DNA from: Acidimicrobiales bacterium
GTDB taxonomy: Bacteria; Actinomycetota; Acidimicrobiia; Acidimicrobiales; AC-9
NCBI GenBank assembly: GCA_036270875.1
Contig: DATBBR010000014.1
Span: 1 to 35,742, forward strand
Reading direction: 5' to 3'
Length of the DNA stretch: 35,742 nucleotides
Position numbers and translations under genes: made by a program. The first letter of the stretch is position 1. The number at the start of each line of letters is the position of its first letter. Below the pieces are notes generated by a model. That model worked only from the letters and a program-made list of their open reading frames with translations, searched no databases and was not told where the DNA came from. Shown here in pieces: positions 24,088 to 31,876 of this stretch.

Positions 24088-26286
24088 CTACGGCCTGGGC
24101 AGCAGCCCGGTCGTCGTGGTGGTGCTGTGGGACGGCGGTGCCGTGGTCGTCGTGGTGGCCGACGATGACGACGGCGTCGTGGTCGTCGTCGGCTCCTGGG
24201 CCTGCGGGGTGGGTGGCTGTAGGACGTACGGCCCCCCCTGCCCGGTCTGAGCCGGGCTCTGCTGCGTCCCCGGCGAGACGCCCTGTGGCTGGGTCGGCGG
24301 GGGCGCGATGAGCGGCGGCGGCTGACTGAAGTCGGTGACCGGCACCCCCTGGAGCGCCTGGATCATGAAGTCGTGCCAGGCCTGGGCGGGGATGGTGCCC
24401 CCGAAGACCTCCCCGACGCCCTTGATCCCGGTCAGCGACTTCGTCTCGGAGTCGGAGTAGCCCATCCAGACCGCGGTGGACAGCGTCGGCGTGTAGCCCA
24501 CGAACCAGGCGTCGTGGAAGTTCTCGGTGGTGCCCGTCTTGCCCGCCGCCGGCCGCCCGAGGACAGCGTTGGGGTTGCCGGTGCCCTGCGAGATCACGCC
24601 CTTGAGGATGTCGGTCACGTTGTCGGCCACCGGCCGGCCGACGACCTGATCGCCGTTCGGGTGCGAGTTGTCCAGCAGCACCTTGCCGCTCGAGTCGGTC
24701 ACCTTGATGACGGGCGACGGCTCGATCCTGAGGCCGTGATTGTCGAAGGTGCCGTACGCCGAAGCCATGTCGAGGGGCGAGACGCCGATCACGCCGAGGG
24801 TGTACGAGAGGCCGTACTCCTCGGGGTTGTAGAGCGCGCTGGTGATGCCCATGCGCTTGGCCATCTCGGCCACGTCGCGCACTCCGGTGTCCCGGATGAT
24901 CTGGGCGTAGACGGTGTTGACGGACGCCCAGGTGGCGCTGGCGATGCTGGCCGGTGGACCCGCCTGCCCCTCGGCGTTGTGGATGGTGCAGCCAGGACCG
25001 GCGCAGTTGGGCACCTGGTACACGGTGGGTGCCGGATAGGTGCGGCTGGGAAGGAACCCCTTGGAGAGGGCGGTGGCGAGGGTGAAGACCTTGAACGCCG
25101 AGCCCCCCTGGCGGCCGCCGCCGCCACCGACGACTGTCCCGCCATCCCAGCAGGAGGGGGTCACCTCTTCCTGGATCGTTGGCGGCGGCCGGGCCGGGCA
25201 CCCGCCGAGAGCCAGGTTGACCTGCGAGGCGCCGAAGTCGCGCCCGCCCACGATCGCCTTCACGTAGCCGGTGGACGGCTCCACCGACACCAGCGACATG
25301 TCGAGGGGGGGCTTGGTGCCGTTCAGCTTGTTGGCAACGGTGGCCTCCGCCGCACTCTGGACGGCCGGGTCGAGGGTCGTCTGGACACGTAGGCCGCCAT
25401 GGAAGACCTCACCCGGTCCCAGCTTGGCCAGGAGATAGCGACGCACGTAGTCCTCGAAGTACGGATAGGCGATCTGCGGCTGCGCCGGTGGGTAGAAGAC
25501 GGTGGCGGGCACGCCGTACTTGGCTTGCGCTGCCGGGGTGACGTGCTCGGCGAGCGCGGTGGCGTAGTCCTCGGGCGTCAGGTAATGCTGGTCGCGCATC
25601 AGGCCGAGGACGGTCACGCGACGCTGCTCGGCCAGCTCCTGGCTGACCAGCGGGTCGTAGTAGCTGGGGGCGGGGATCAGCCCCGCGAGCATGGCCGCCT
25701 CCGATGCGTCCAACTGGCTCACCGGTTTGCGAAAGTACGCCTGCGACGCCGCGCCCACCCCGTACGCCCCTTCACCGAAGTAGATGGTCGAGAGGTAGCG
25801 GAAGAGGATCTCGTGCTTGGGTAGCTGCCGGCTGACCTGTGCCGCCAGGATGGCCTCCTGGAGCTTGCGCAGGATCGTGCGCTGGCCGCTGGTGTAGGCG
25901 TTCTTGGCGTACTGCTGGGTGATGGTGGACCCGCCCTGGACCGTGCCCCGGATGTTGGCCAACACCGCCCGCATGGTGGAGGTGAGCGAGAGCGCGCCCT
26001 CGTCGTAGAAGTTGCGATCCTCGGACGCGATCACGGCGTGGTCCAGCACGGCGGGGACGTCCTGCTCGGCGACGGGGATGTTCTCGCCGAAGGCGTGGAA
26101 CTGCCCGAACTCGTGGCCGCTGGCGTCGAGGAGGTGGCTCGCCACGGACGCGCCGGGCTTTGTCGGGGGAAGAGCCGCGGGAAGGGGCAGATAGAGGAAC
26201 GAAGCGAGCACCGTGCCGCCCACAGCGAACGGCACGACCACCCCGGAGAGCCCCAACACGGCCAGCGGACGAAGCAGCCGTCTCAT
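24088..26286 (-). CDS. ponA: Class A penicillin-binding protein (PonA type)
   Basis: A 732-residue bifunctional peptidoglycan synthase anchored by an N-terminal membrane segment (about 8-33). The glycosyltransferase-51 domain shows catalytic Glu89 in ASEDRNFYDEG and GGSTITQQYAKN, then RKLQEAILA and the typical YFGEGAYGVGAAS. The transpeptidase domain has Ser396-x-x-Lys399 (GGSAFKVF), SVN, and KTG at 583-585 (AGKTGTTENFHDAWFVGYTP). The C terminus is a low-complexity Pro/Gln/Thr/Ser tail of about 80 residues; no PASTA domain is seen. Nearness to WhiB and the paired ATPases recalls ponA2 of M. tuberculosis. It is divergent from selA across 65 bases. Confidence 0.95.
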   Translation of the reverse strand: MRRLLRPLAVLGLSGVVVPFAVGGTVLASFLYLPLPAALPPTKPGASVASHLLDASGHEFGQFHAFGENIPVAEQDVPAVLDHAVIASEDRNFYDEGALSLTSTMRAVLANIRGTVQGGSTITQQYAKNAYTSGQRTILRKLQEAILAAQVSRQLPKHEILFRYLSTIYFGEGAYGVGAASQAYFRKPVSQLDASEAAMLAGLIPAPSYYDPLVSQELAEQRRVTVLGLMRDQHYLTPEDYATALAEHVTPAAQAKYGVPATVFYPPAQPQIAYPYFEDYVRRYLLAKLGPGEVFHGGLRVQTTLDPAVQSAAEATVANKLNGTKPPLDMSLVSVEPSTGYVKAIVGGRDFGASQVNLALGGCPARPPPTIQEEVTPSCWDGGTVVGGGGGRQGGSAFKVFTLATALSKGFLPSRTYPAPTVYQVPNCAGPGCTIHNAEGQAGPPASIASATWASVNTVYAQIIRDTGVRDVAEMAKRMGITSALYNPEEYGLSYTLGVIGVSPLDMASAYGTFDNHGLRIEPSPVIKVTDSSGKVLLDNSHPNGDQVVGRPVADNVTDILKGVISQGTGNPNAVLGRPAAGKTGTTENFHDAWFVGYTPTLSTAVWMGYSDSETKSLTGIKGVGEVFGGTIPAQAWHDFMIQALQGVPVTDFSQPPPLIAPPPTQPQGVSPGTQQSPAQTGQGGPYVLQPPTPQAQEPTTTTTPSSSSATTTTTAPPSHSTTTTTGLLPRP

Positions 26287-26338
26287 TTGTCGGCCCCTAT
26301 GGTGGCACGACCAGCGAGCCCCGCGAACAGGCCCCCGG

Positions 26339-26344
26339 TAGGCT
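26339..26344 (+). promoter_or_regulatory. -10 box of selA (leaderless-type)
   Basis: TAGGCT lies 7 nt before the GTG at 26352, which supports this GTG as the selA start rather than an upstream in-frame codon lying inside the PBP gene. Confidence 0.4.
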
Positions 26345-26351
26345 CCGGCAG

Positions 26352-27614
26352 GTGAGGCCTCCCTCCGTGGACTCGCTGGCCAGGAGCCTCGCCGACACCG
26401 GTCTTCCCCATCCGCTGCTCGTCGATGCCGCCCGGGAGGCGATCGCCGCCGGCGAGCCCGGCTCGGCGGCCGCCCGAGCCGAGTCCCTCTCCCGCACCCT
26501 GCTGGGCCCGGTGATCAACGCGACCGGCGTGCTGCTGCACACCAACCTCGGCCGGGCGCCGCTCGGTCCCAAGGCCGAGTCGCCGACGATGAGGGGCGTC
26601 AACCTCGAGCTCGACTTGGCGACGGGCCGGCGCGGATCGCGCCAGTCCCACACCGCGGCGCTGCTGGCGCGAGCGGCCAGCTGTGAGGCGGCGATGGTCG
26701 TCAACAACGGCGCAGCCGCGGTCCTGCTGGTGCTGACCGTGCTCGCCCGGGACCGCCCGGTGGTGGTCAGCCGGGGTGAGCTGGTCGAGATCGGCGGCGG
26801 CTTTCGCATTCCCGACGTGATGGCCGCCTCTGGCGCCCGCCTCGTCGAGGTCGGTACCACCAATCGCACGCGCCGGTCCGACTACGCCGTCACCCTGTCG
26901 GACGAGCCGGCGTTGGTGCTGGAGGTGCACCAGTCGAACTACCGCGTCGTCGGGTTCACCGAGTCCGCGTCGGTAGCCGAGCTGGTGACGCTCGGCCCCC
27001 CGGTCGTCGTCGACATCGGTTCGGGGCTCCTCGACGAGCGGACGCCGTGGATGCCGGCCGGGCCCCCGCGGTGGCTGGCCGGGGAGCCGGCAGCCCGCCA
27101 GACCCTCGAGGCCGGGGCCGCCCTGGTGACGTTCTCCGGAGACAAGCTCCTCGGCGGCCCCCAGGCGGGTGTGATCGCCGGGCGGGCCGACCTGGTGGCC
27201 GCCTGCGCCCGCCATCCCCTGGCCCGGGCGCTGCGCCCGGGAGGCCTGGTGCTCGGCGCCCTCCAGGACACGCTCCTGGCCTATCTACGCCGCGACGCGG
27301 CCGCGATTCCCTTCTGGCGCATGGCCTCGGCGGAGGTGGCCGAGCTCCGCCGTCGGGCGACGAGCCTGGGCGTCGGCGATCCCGTCGAGTGCTCGTCGGT
27401 CGCCGGCGGGGGATCGCTGCCCGGCCTGGACATCCCCTCGGCGGGCGTTGCCCTCGACGGGGACCATACGGCCGCCCTCAGGGCCCACGACCCACCTGTG
27501 ATCGCACGGGTCACCGAGGATCGCACCGTGGCCGACCTGCGCACCGTCGACCCCGGCGACGACCCCGTCCTGGCCAAGGCGCTCGCCGGGGCGGCCAGGC
27601 CGCGGGCGGACTAG
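26352..27614 (+). CDS. selA: L-seryl-tRNA(Sec) selenium transferase
   Basis: Converts seryl-tRNA(Sec) to selenocysteyl-tRNA(Sec) using selenophosphate and pyridoxal phosphate. The 420-residue product has SLARSLADTGLPHPLLVDAAR at the N terminus and the family motif GPVINATGVLLHTNLGRAPL. VNNGAAAVLL and LVEVGTTNRTR follow, then the PLP lysine Lys265 in TFSGDKLLGGPQAG. The start is GTG 26352, set by the -10 box 7 nt upstream; the frame is open further but overlaps the divergent PBP gene. It is followed by selB with a 1-nt overlap. It is somewhat shorter than the E. coli enzyme, mainly at the N terminus. Confidence 0.96.
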   Translation: MRPPSVDSLARSLADTGLPHPLLVDAAREAIAAGEPGSAAARAESLSRTLLGPVINATGVLLHTNLGRAPLGPKAESPTMRGVNLELDLATGRRGSRQSHTAALLARAASCEAAMVVNNGAAAVLLVLTVLARDRPVVVSRGELVEIGGGFRIPDVMAASGARLVEVGTTNRTRRSDYAVTLSDEPALVLEVHQSNYRVVGFTESASVAELVTLGPPVVVDIGSGLLDERTPWMPAGPPRWLAGEPAARQTLEAGAALVTFSGDKLLGGPQAGVIAGRADLVAACARHPLARALRPGGLVLGALQDTLLAYLRRDAAAIPFWRMASAEVAELRRRATSLGVGDPVECSSVAGGGSLPGLDIPSAGVALDGDHTAALRAHDPPVIARVTEDRTVADLRTVDPGDDPVLAKALAGAARPRAD

Positions 27615-29362
27615 TGCACGTCCTCGCCACGGCCGGCCACGTCGACCACGGCAAGTCGACCCTCGTCAAGGCGCTGACCGGCACCGACCCCGACCGCCTC
27701 GCCGAGGAACGCGAGCGGGGGCTCACCATCGATCTGGGCTTCGCCTGGACACAGCTGCCGTCGGGCGCCGAGCTGGCGTTCGTCGACGTGCCCGGCCACA
27801 TTCGGTTCATCAAGAACATGCTGGCGGGGGTGGGGGCGGTAGACGCCTGCCTGTTCGTCGTGGCTGCCACCGAGGGCTGGAAGCCCCAGTCGGAGGAGCA
27901 CCTGCGCATCCTGGAGCTGCTGGGCGTGCGCCGCGGGCTGGTGGCCCTGACGAAGGTCGCCGGCCTCGACGACGAGTGGCGCGAGCTGGCCCGATTGGAT
28001 GTGGCCGACCACGTGGACAGCACGTTCCTGGCCGATGCCGAGGTCGTCGCGGTCGACGCCCCGGGCGGGCTCGGAGTCGACGCCCTCCGGGAGGCCCTCG
28101 ACCGCCTCCTGGTCTCCACGCCCACCGCCGCCGACCACGGCCGTCCCCGCCTGTGGGTCGACCGCTCGTTCTCGGCCCGAGGGTCGGGCACCATCGTGAC
28201 CGGCACCTTGACGGGCGGTTCCCTCGAGGTGGGCGAGGAGCTGCTCGTCGTCGGCCCCAACATGCGGGGGCCACAGAAGGTCCGGGTGAGGGCGCTCCAG
28301 AGCCACAACGAGAACCGGACGTCGGCGGGCCCCGGGCGGCGGGTGGCGGTCAACCTCAGCGGCCTGGCCCACGAGCGTCCCTACCGCGGGGACGCGCTGG
28401 TCCGACCGGGACAATGGTTCCTCGCCCGAAGGCTCGACTGCGCCCTGGGGGTGCTGGCCACCCTCGACCACGACGTCAGCCGGCGAGGCGCATACCAGGC
28501 CTACGTGGGCTCCGGAGAGCACGCCGTCCGCCTCCGCGTCCTCGGGGCCCAGGCCCTGGCGCCGGGCACCGACGGCCACGTCCGGCTCCATCTGCCCGTC
28601 CCGCTTCCGCTCCTTCCCGGAGACCGCTACGTGCTGCGGGAGAGCGGGAGGTCCGAGACGGTCGGTGGTGGGGAGATCCTCGACGTCGATCCCGTGCTGC
28701 CCGCGGCGAAGGCCGCGCCGAGCCGTTCGGTCGCCCGGGTGGTGGCCGAGCGGGGATGGGTCGAGGCCGACGCCCTCGAACGCCTGACCGGAGAGCGTCG
28801 CCCGCCCAACATCGCCGGGCGGTGGGTCGTCGACTCGGCCGCCCTGGCCGAGGTGGCCGGGTCGGTCAGGTCGGCCGTCACCGGCGCCGGACCGCTGGGC
28901 CTCGACCTGGCGACGCTGGACGAGCGGCACCGGGACGTGGCCGCCACGCTGGACGGCGTCGTGATCGAGGGCGGCTGGGCCCGCCCCGCCTCGAGCAGAG
29001 GAGCTCACGAGCGGCTCGCCGGACATCCGTTCCTGGCCTCGCTGCGAGCCGACCCGTTCAGCCCGCCGGATCCCGACGGCGGGATCGAGCGGGTGGAGCT
29101 GCGGGAGCTGGTCCGCCTGGGCCTGGTGGTGGAGCGGGATGGATGCTGCTTCGCCGCTGAGGCGGTCGACGAGGCCTCGCGCCAGGTCGCTGGCCTTCTC
29201 CTGACCCACCCCGAGGGCGTCACCGTGGCCGCCATCCGCGACCGGCTGGGGACCACCCGAAAGTTCCTGCTCCCCCTTCTGGCTCACCTCGATGCCAGCG
29301 GGGTGACCCGGCGGCGGGGTGACCTGCGGGTAGCGGGTCCACGCGTGCCCACTTTGGACTAG
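27614..29362 (+). CDS. selB: Selenocysteine-specific elongation factor
   Basis: A GTPase that brings Sec-tRNA to the ribosome at UGA codons with a SECIS element. The 582-residue protein begins with GTG overlapping the selA stop (TAGTG), so translation is coupled. The G domain has GHVDHGKS (8-15), the switch region ERERGLTIDLGFAW and DVPGH (58-62). The G4 motif reads TKVA (113-116) where SelB normally has TKxD. Elongation-factor beta-barrel domains follow, including FSARGSGTIVTGTL. Repeated winged-helix domains form the C terminus (HPEGVTVAAIRDRLGTTRKF), which binds SECIS RNA. It is slightly shorter than the E. coli protein. Confidence 0.96.
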   Translation: MHVLATAGHVDHGKSTLVKALTGTDPDRLAEERERGLTIDLGFAWTQLPSGAELAFVDVPGHIRFIKNMLAGVGAVDACLFVVAATEGWKPQSEEHLRILELLGVRRGLVALTKVAGLDDEWRELARLDVADHVDSTFLADAEVVAVDAPGGLGVDALREALDRLLVSTPTAADHGRPRLWVDRSFSARGSGTIVTGTLTGGSLEVGEELLVVGPNMRGPQKVRVRALQSHNENRTSAGPGRRVAVNLSGLAHERPYRGDALVRPGQWFLARRLDCALGVLATLDHDVSRRGAYQAYVGSGEHAVRLRVLGAQALAPGTDGHVRLHLPVPLPLLPGDRYVLRESGRSETVGGGEILDVDPVLPAAKAAPSRSVARVVAERGWVEADALERLTGERRPPNIAGRWVVDSAALAEVAGSVRSAVTGAGPLGLDLATLDERHRDVAATLDGVVIEGGWARPASSRGAHERLAGHPFLASLRADPFSPPDPDGGIERVELRELVRLGLVVERDGCCFAAEAVDEASRQVAGLLLTHPEGVTVAAIRDRLGTTRKFLLPLLAHLDASGVTRRRGDLRVAGPRVPTLD

Positions 29363-29380
29363 GTGCTCGGCGCGTCGGGG

Positions 29381-29422
29381 CGAACGTGGGCGCGCCGGGG
29401 AAGCGCGCGATGCCCACTTTCG
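29381..29422. terminator. Hairpin between convergent selB and hydrolase genes
   Basis: CGAACGTGGGC (29381-29391) pairs with GCCCACTTTCG (29412-29422) with one mismatch, and the interior can extend the stem with GCGC pairs. It lies in the 71-base gap between two convergent stop codons. No T-run follows. Terminator function is inferred from position. Confidence 0.4.
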
Positions 29423-29433
29423 CCGAGGCGTGA

Positions 29434-30462
29434 TCAGGCCGGGCGCCGGAGCCGACCGGCCGCCCGTTCGGACACCTCGAAGGCGGCGGCGACGGTCTCG
29501 GCGAACGCGTCGGGATCCGTCAGCGGCCACGAGTGGCTGCCCTCGACGATCGCACCCCTCGAGCCCAGCGCCGCACACAACCCGTCGAAGGAAGCACGGG
29601 GCACGACGCGGTCGCCCGCTCCCCAGATGGCGGTGGCGGGCAGGCCCCTTCGCCCGAGCTCGGTCAGCTCTGGAGTGAGGTCGCACGCCCGCACAAGGAG
29701 GGCAACGCGCCACAGCGCCAGCGGGTTGCGCACGACGTTGGGCAGGGCGTCCTCGAGAATCGACCGAACGTGGCGGGGCGACAGCCTGGGCAGCAGGTCG
29801 AGCGGCACGCGCAGGCCCCACTCCCACAGCGGGCGCTCCGACAACGTCCGGGCCCGGTCACCGAGGACGCGCCAGCTGGGATGCCCGATGGCGTCGACCA
29901 GCACCAGCGACGAGACCCGTTCGGGGTGGTCATGAGCCAGCTTGATCGCCACGCCACCGCCGAAGGAGTGGCCGACCAGCGAGACGGGCTCGTCCACCGC
30001 CAGGACCGTCAACCAGGCATCCAGCCACTCGGCGTAGCCGGCGAAGGAGACCGCCTCTCGGGGCAGGTCGGCGGTCCCTCCGAAGCCCGGAAGGGCCGGG
30101 GCGTAGACCCGGTACCCGAGGTTGACGATCCGCTTGAGGGCCCGCTTGTAGGCATGTTGTCCCAGCGCCCAGCCGTGCAGGAAGACCACCGGTCGCCCTC
30201 TCCCGGCGACGCCGTAGTACGCGGGACGGCCGGACACGGTGGTGTGCTCCCAGTCGAGATGGCCGCGCCGGCCCGTCTGGGGCTCGGGCCCGTCGGCGAG
30301 ACGAGCTGGCGTGCTCGCCAGCGCCGGGAAGAGCACCCACGGCAGCTGCGTGAACGGCCTCGTCGTCACCGCGGCCAGACGGCCGGCGGCGGCCCAGGAT
30401 CGGGCCACGGCGCGAGGGCCGATCCTTATCGGCGTGCTCCAGGTCACGAGGGTCGAGGACAC
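29434..30462 (-). CDS. Alpha/beta-fold hydrolase
   Basis: A 342-residue serine hydrolase. About 70 N-terminal residues of unclear role are followed by the core fold: oxyanion-hole motif VVFLHGWALG (93-102), nucleophile elbow GHSFGG with Ser166, an acid in WGAGDRVVP, and catalytic His in EGSHSWPLTDP. A helical cap lies between. The closest general type is epoxide hydrolase/lipase-like; the substrate is unknown. The frame begins at GTG 30462 with a weak ribosome binding site, so a somewhat later start is possible. It runs in the same direction as the upstream whiB gene, 28 nt after it, and may be co-transcribed. Confidence 0.85.
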   Translation of the reverse strand: MSSTLVTWSTPIRIGPRAVARSWAAAGRLAAVTTRPFTQLPWVLFPALASTPARLADGPEPQTGRRGHLDWEHTTVSGRPAYYGVAGRGRPVVFLHGWALGQHAYKRALKRIVNLGYRVYAPALPGFGGTADLPREAVSFAGYAEWLDAWLTVLAVDEPVSLVGHSFGGGVAIKLAHDHPERVSSLVLVDAIGHPSWRVLGDRARTLSERPLWEWGLRVPLDLLPRLSPRHVRSILEDALPNVVRNPLALWRVALLVRACDLTPELTELGRRGLPATAIWGAGDRVVPRASFDGLCAALGSRGAIVEGSHSWPLTDPDAFAETVAAAFEVSERAAGRLRRPA

Positions 30463-30490
30463 CCGGGCGAGCGGTGACGCCGCCTGGGCC

Positions 30491-30760
30491 CTATCCGGCC
30501 CTCCCCGTCCCTGCCAGCATGCCCTTGCGCTCCACCTCGTTCAGGCCGCCCCAGATCCCATGCGGCTCCCGGATGCGGATGGCGTAGTCCAGGCACTCTC
30601 TCCGAACGGTGCAGGTCGCGCAGATGGCCTTGGCGCGGGCCTCACGGACATTGCGCTCGTCCTTGCGCTCGAAGTGCGAGGGTGGGAAGAACACCGAGGC
30701 CTGCGGTCCCCGACAGGCTGCCCGCACCTGCCACGCCTCTTCGACTCGTTGAACGCTCAC
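30491..30760 (-). CDS. whiB: WhiB-family iron-sulfur regulator
   Basis: An 89-residue actinobacteria-specific regulator holding a [4Fe-4S] cluster. The four cysteines are Cys16, Cys47, Cys50 and Cys56 (spacing 30, 2, 5), followed by GIWGG (68-72) and a basic C terminus. The start is GTG 30758-30760 with GGGGGAG upstream; the frame is open well beyond, but the extra sequence is antisense to the ATPase gene. Position beside the paired Get3-like ATPases, and near the class A PBP, matches the M. tuberculosis whiB4 locus, so it is probably the WhiB4 orthologue, a redox sensor. That orthology is inferred from order and size. Confidence 0.93.
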   Translation of the reverse strand: MSVQRVEEAWQVRAACRGPQASVFFPPSHFERKDERNVREARAKAICATCTVRRECLDYAIRIREPHGIWGGLNEVERKGMLAGTGRAG

Positions 30761-30883
30761 GACTCCCCCTCTCTGAGCATCGACCCTACCGCTGGCGCGC
30801 CCGGTCAACAAGGGTCTTGTGGGAAGAAAGGCCACTGACCAGGGAGTTTGCCGGCGGCGGGCGAAGGCTAGTGTGCCAATTGC

Positions 30884-31876
30884 ATGGATATCGCCGGCTT
30901 CTGCACCCAGAGCTCGGTCATCATCGTCGCTGGCAAGGGCGGGGTCGGGAAGACGACGGTGAGCGCCGCCCTGGCCCGCACGGCCGCCCGCAGCGGGTTG
31001 TCGGTCCTGATCGTGGAGCTGGAGGGCAAGAGCGGGCTGACGGCGGCGCTGGGCCATCCCGAGCTGCTGACCTACGACGAGGTCGTGCTCAGCCCCGAGG
31101 GCGTCGGGGCCGCCCACGGTGGGCCGATGGGCGAGATCCGGGCCAGGACCCTCACCCCGGACGACGCCCTGCTCGAGTACCTCATCGACCACGGCCTGCG
31201 GCGGGTGTCGAAACGGCTGGTCAACTCGGGTGCGCTGGACGTGGTGGCGACGGCGGTCCCCGGCATCCGGGACATTCTGGTCCTGGGCAAGGTGAAGCAG
31301 CTCGAGCGGTCCCGACGGGCGGACGTCATCGTGGTGGATGCCCCCGCCGCCGGCCACGCCATCACGTTCCTCACCAGCGCCCAGGGCCTGCTGGACTCGG
31401 CCCGGGTGGGACCGATCCGCACCCAGGCGGCGGACGTCGTCGACCTGTTGTCCGACGGGGCCCGCTGCCAGGTGGTGCTGGTGACCCTGGCCGAGGAGAC
31501 CCCCGTCAACGAGACGGTGGAGACCGCCTACAAGCTCGAGGACCGGGTCGGCACGAGCCTGGGCCCAGTGATCGTCAACGGGATCTACCCCCACCTGGAT
31601 CACCTGGACGCGGACCCGATCCAGGCCGCCGCTGTCGCCGGCGTCGATCTGAGGCCCGGGGAGGCGGATGCACTGCGGGCTGCGGCGGAGTTCCGCCGAA
31701 GGCGGGAGGAGGTGCAGGCAGAGCAGATGACACGGCTCGCCGACGCCCTTCCGCTCCCGCAGCTGCGGCTACCGAACCTGTTCACCACCGAGATCGGCCT
31801 GGACGAGATCGACCAGCTGGCCGATACGCTCGCCGCCGGCCTGGAGAGCCTGCCCGAGCTCGAGTCGGCGTCGTGA
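30884..31876 (+). CDS. ArsA/Get3-like ATPase, first subunit
   Basis: A 330-residue SIMIBI-class ATPase. The deviant Walker A GKGGVGKTT (17-25) keeps both the signature Lys18 and the P-loop Lys. Switch-like elements are VELEGKSGL and VVDAPAAGHAITFL, and NG(I)YP follows in IVNGIYPHL. It corresponds to the Rv3679-type member of the mycobacterial pair. ArsA/Get3 relatives power arsenite export or insertion of tail-anchored membrane proteins; no ArsB or CxxC metal-site signature is seen. TAGTGT (30869-30874) lies 9 nt before ATG. Divergent from whiB, it overlaps the second ATPase by 4 bases. Confidence 0.9.
   Translation: MDIAGFCTQSSVIIVAGKGGVGKTTVSAALARTAARSGLSVLIVELEGKSGLTAALGHPELLTYDEVVLSPEGVGAAHGGPMGEIRARTLTPDDALLEYLIDHGLRRVSKRLVNSGALDVVATAVPGIRDILVLGKVKQLERSRRADVIVVDAPAAGHAITFLTSAQGLLDSARVGPIRTQAADVVDLLSDGARCQVVLVTLAEETPVNETVETAYKLEDRVGTSLGPVIVNGIYPHLDHLDADPIQAAAVAGVDLRPGEADALRAAAEFRRRREEVQAEQMTRLADALPLPQLRLPNLFTTEIGLDEIDQLADTLAAGLESLPELESAS

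Noticed and set aside
24108-24200. Repeated GTCGTCGTGGTGGT-like bases as a tandem DNA repeat
   Set aside because: They encode the Thr/Ser-rich tail of the PBP; the repetition follows from codon use in a low-complexity protein segment.
23939-25201. 420-residue frame inside the PBP gene
   Set aside because: It is the +1 frame of the PBP gene on the same strand, with no domain of its own.
26160-26351. Extended selA start
   Set aside because: The extra 64 residues are Arg/Pro-rich, lie inside the divergent PBP gene, and bypass the -10 box directly before GTG 26352.
27047-27613. Extended N terminus of SelB
   Set aside because: It is an off-frame reading of selA; SelB homology begins at the GTG overlapping the selA stop.
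30682-31872. 770-residue frame ending with the second Get3-like ATPase
   Set aside because: The first 397 codons are an off-frame reading of whiB antisense and the first ATPase; the real start is GTG 31873.
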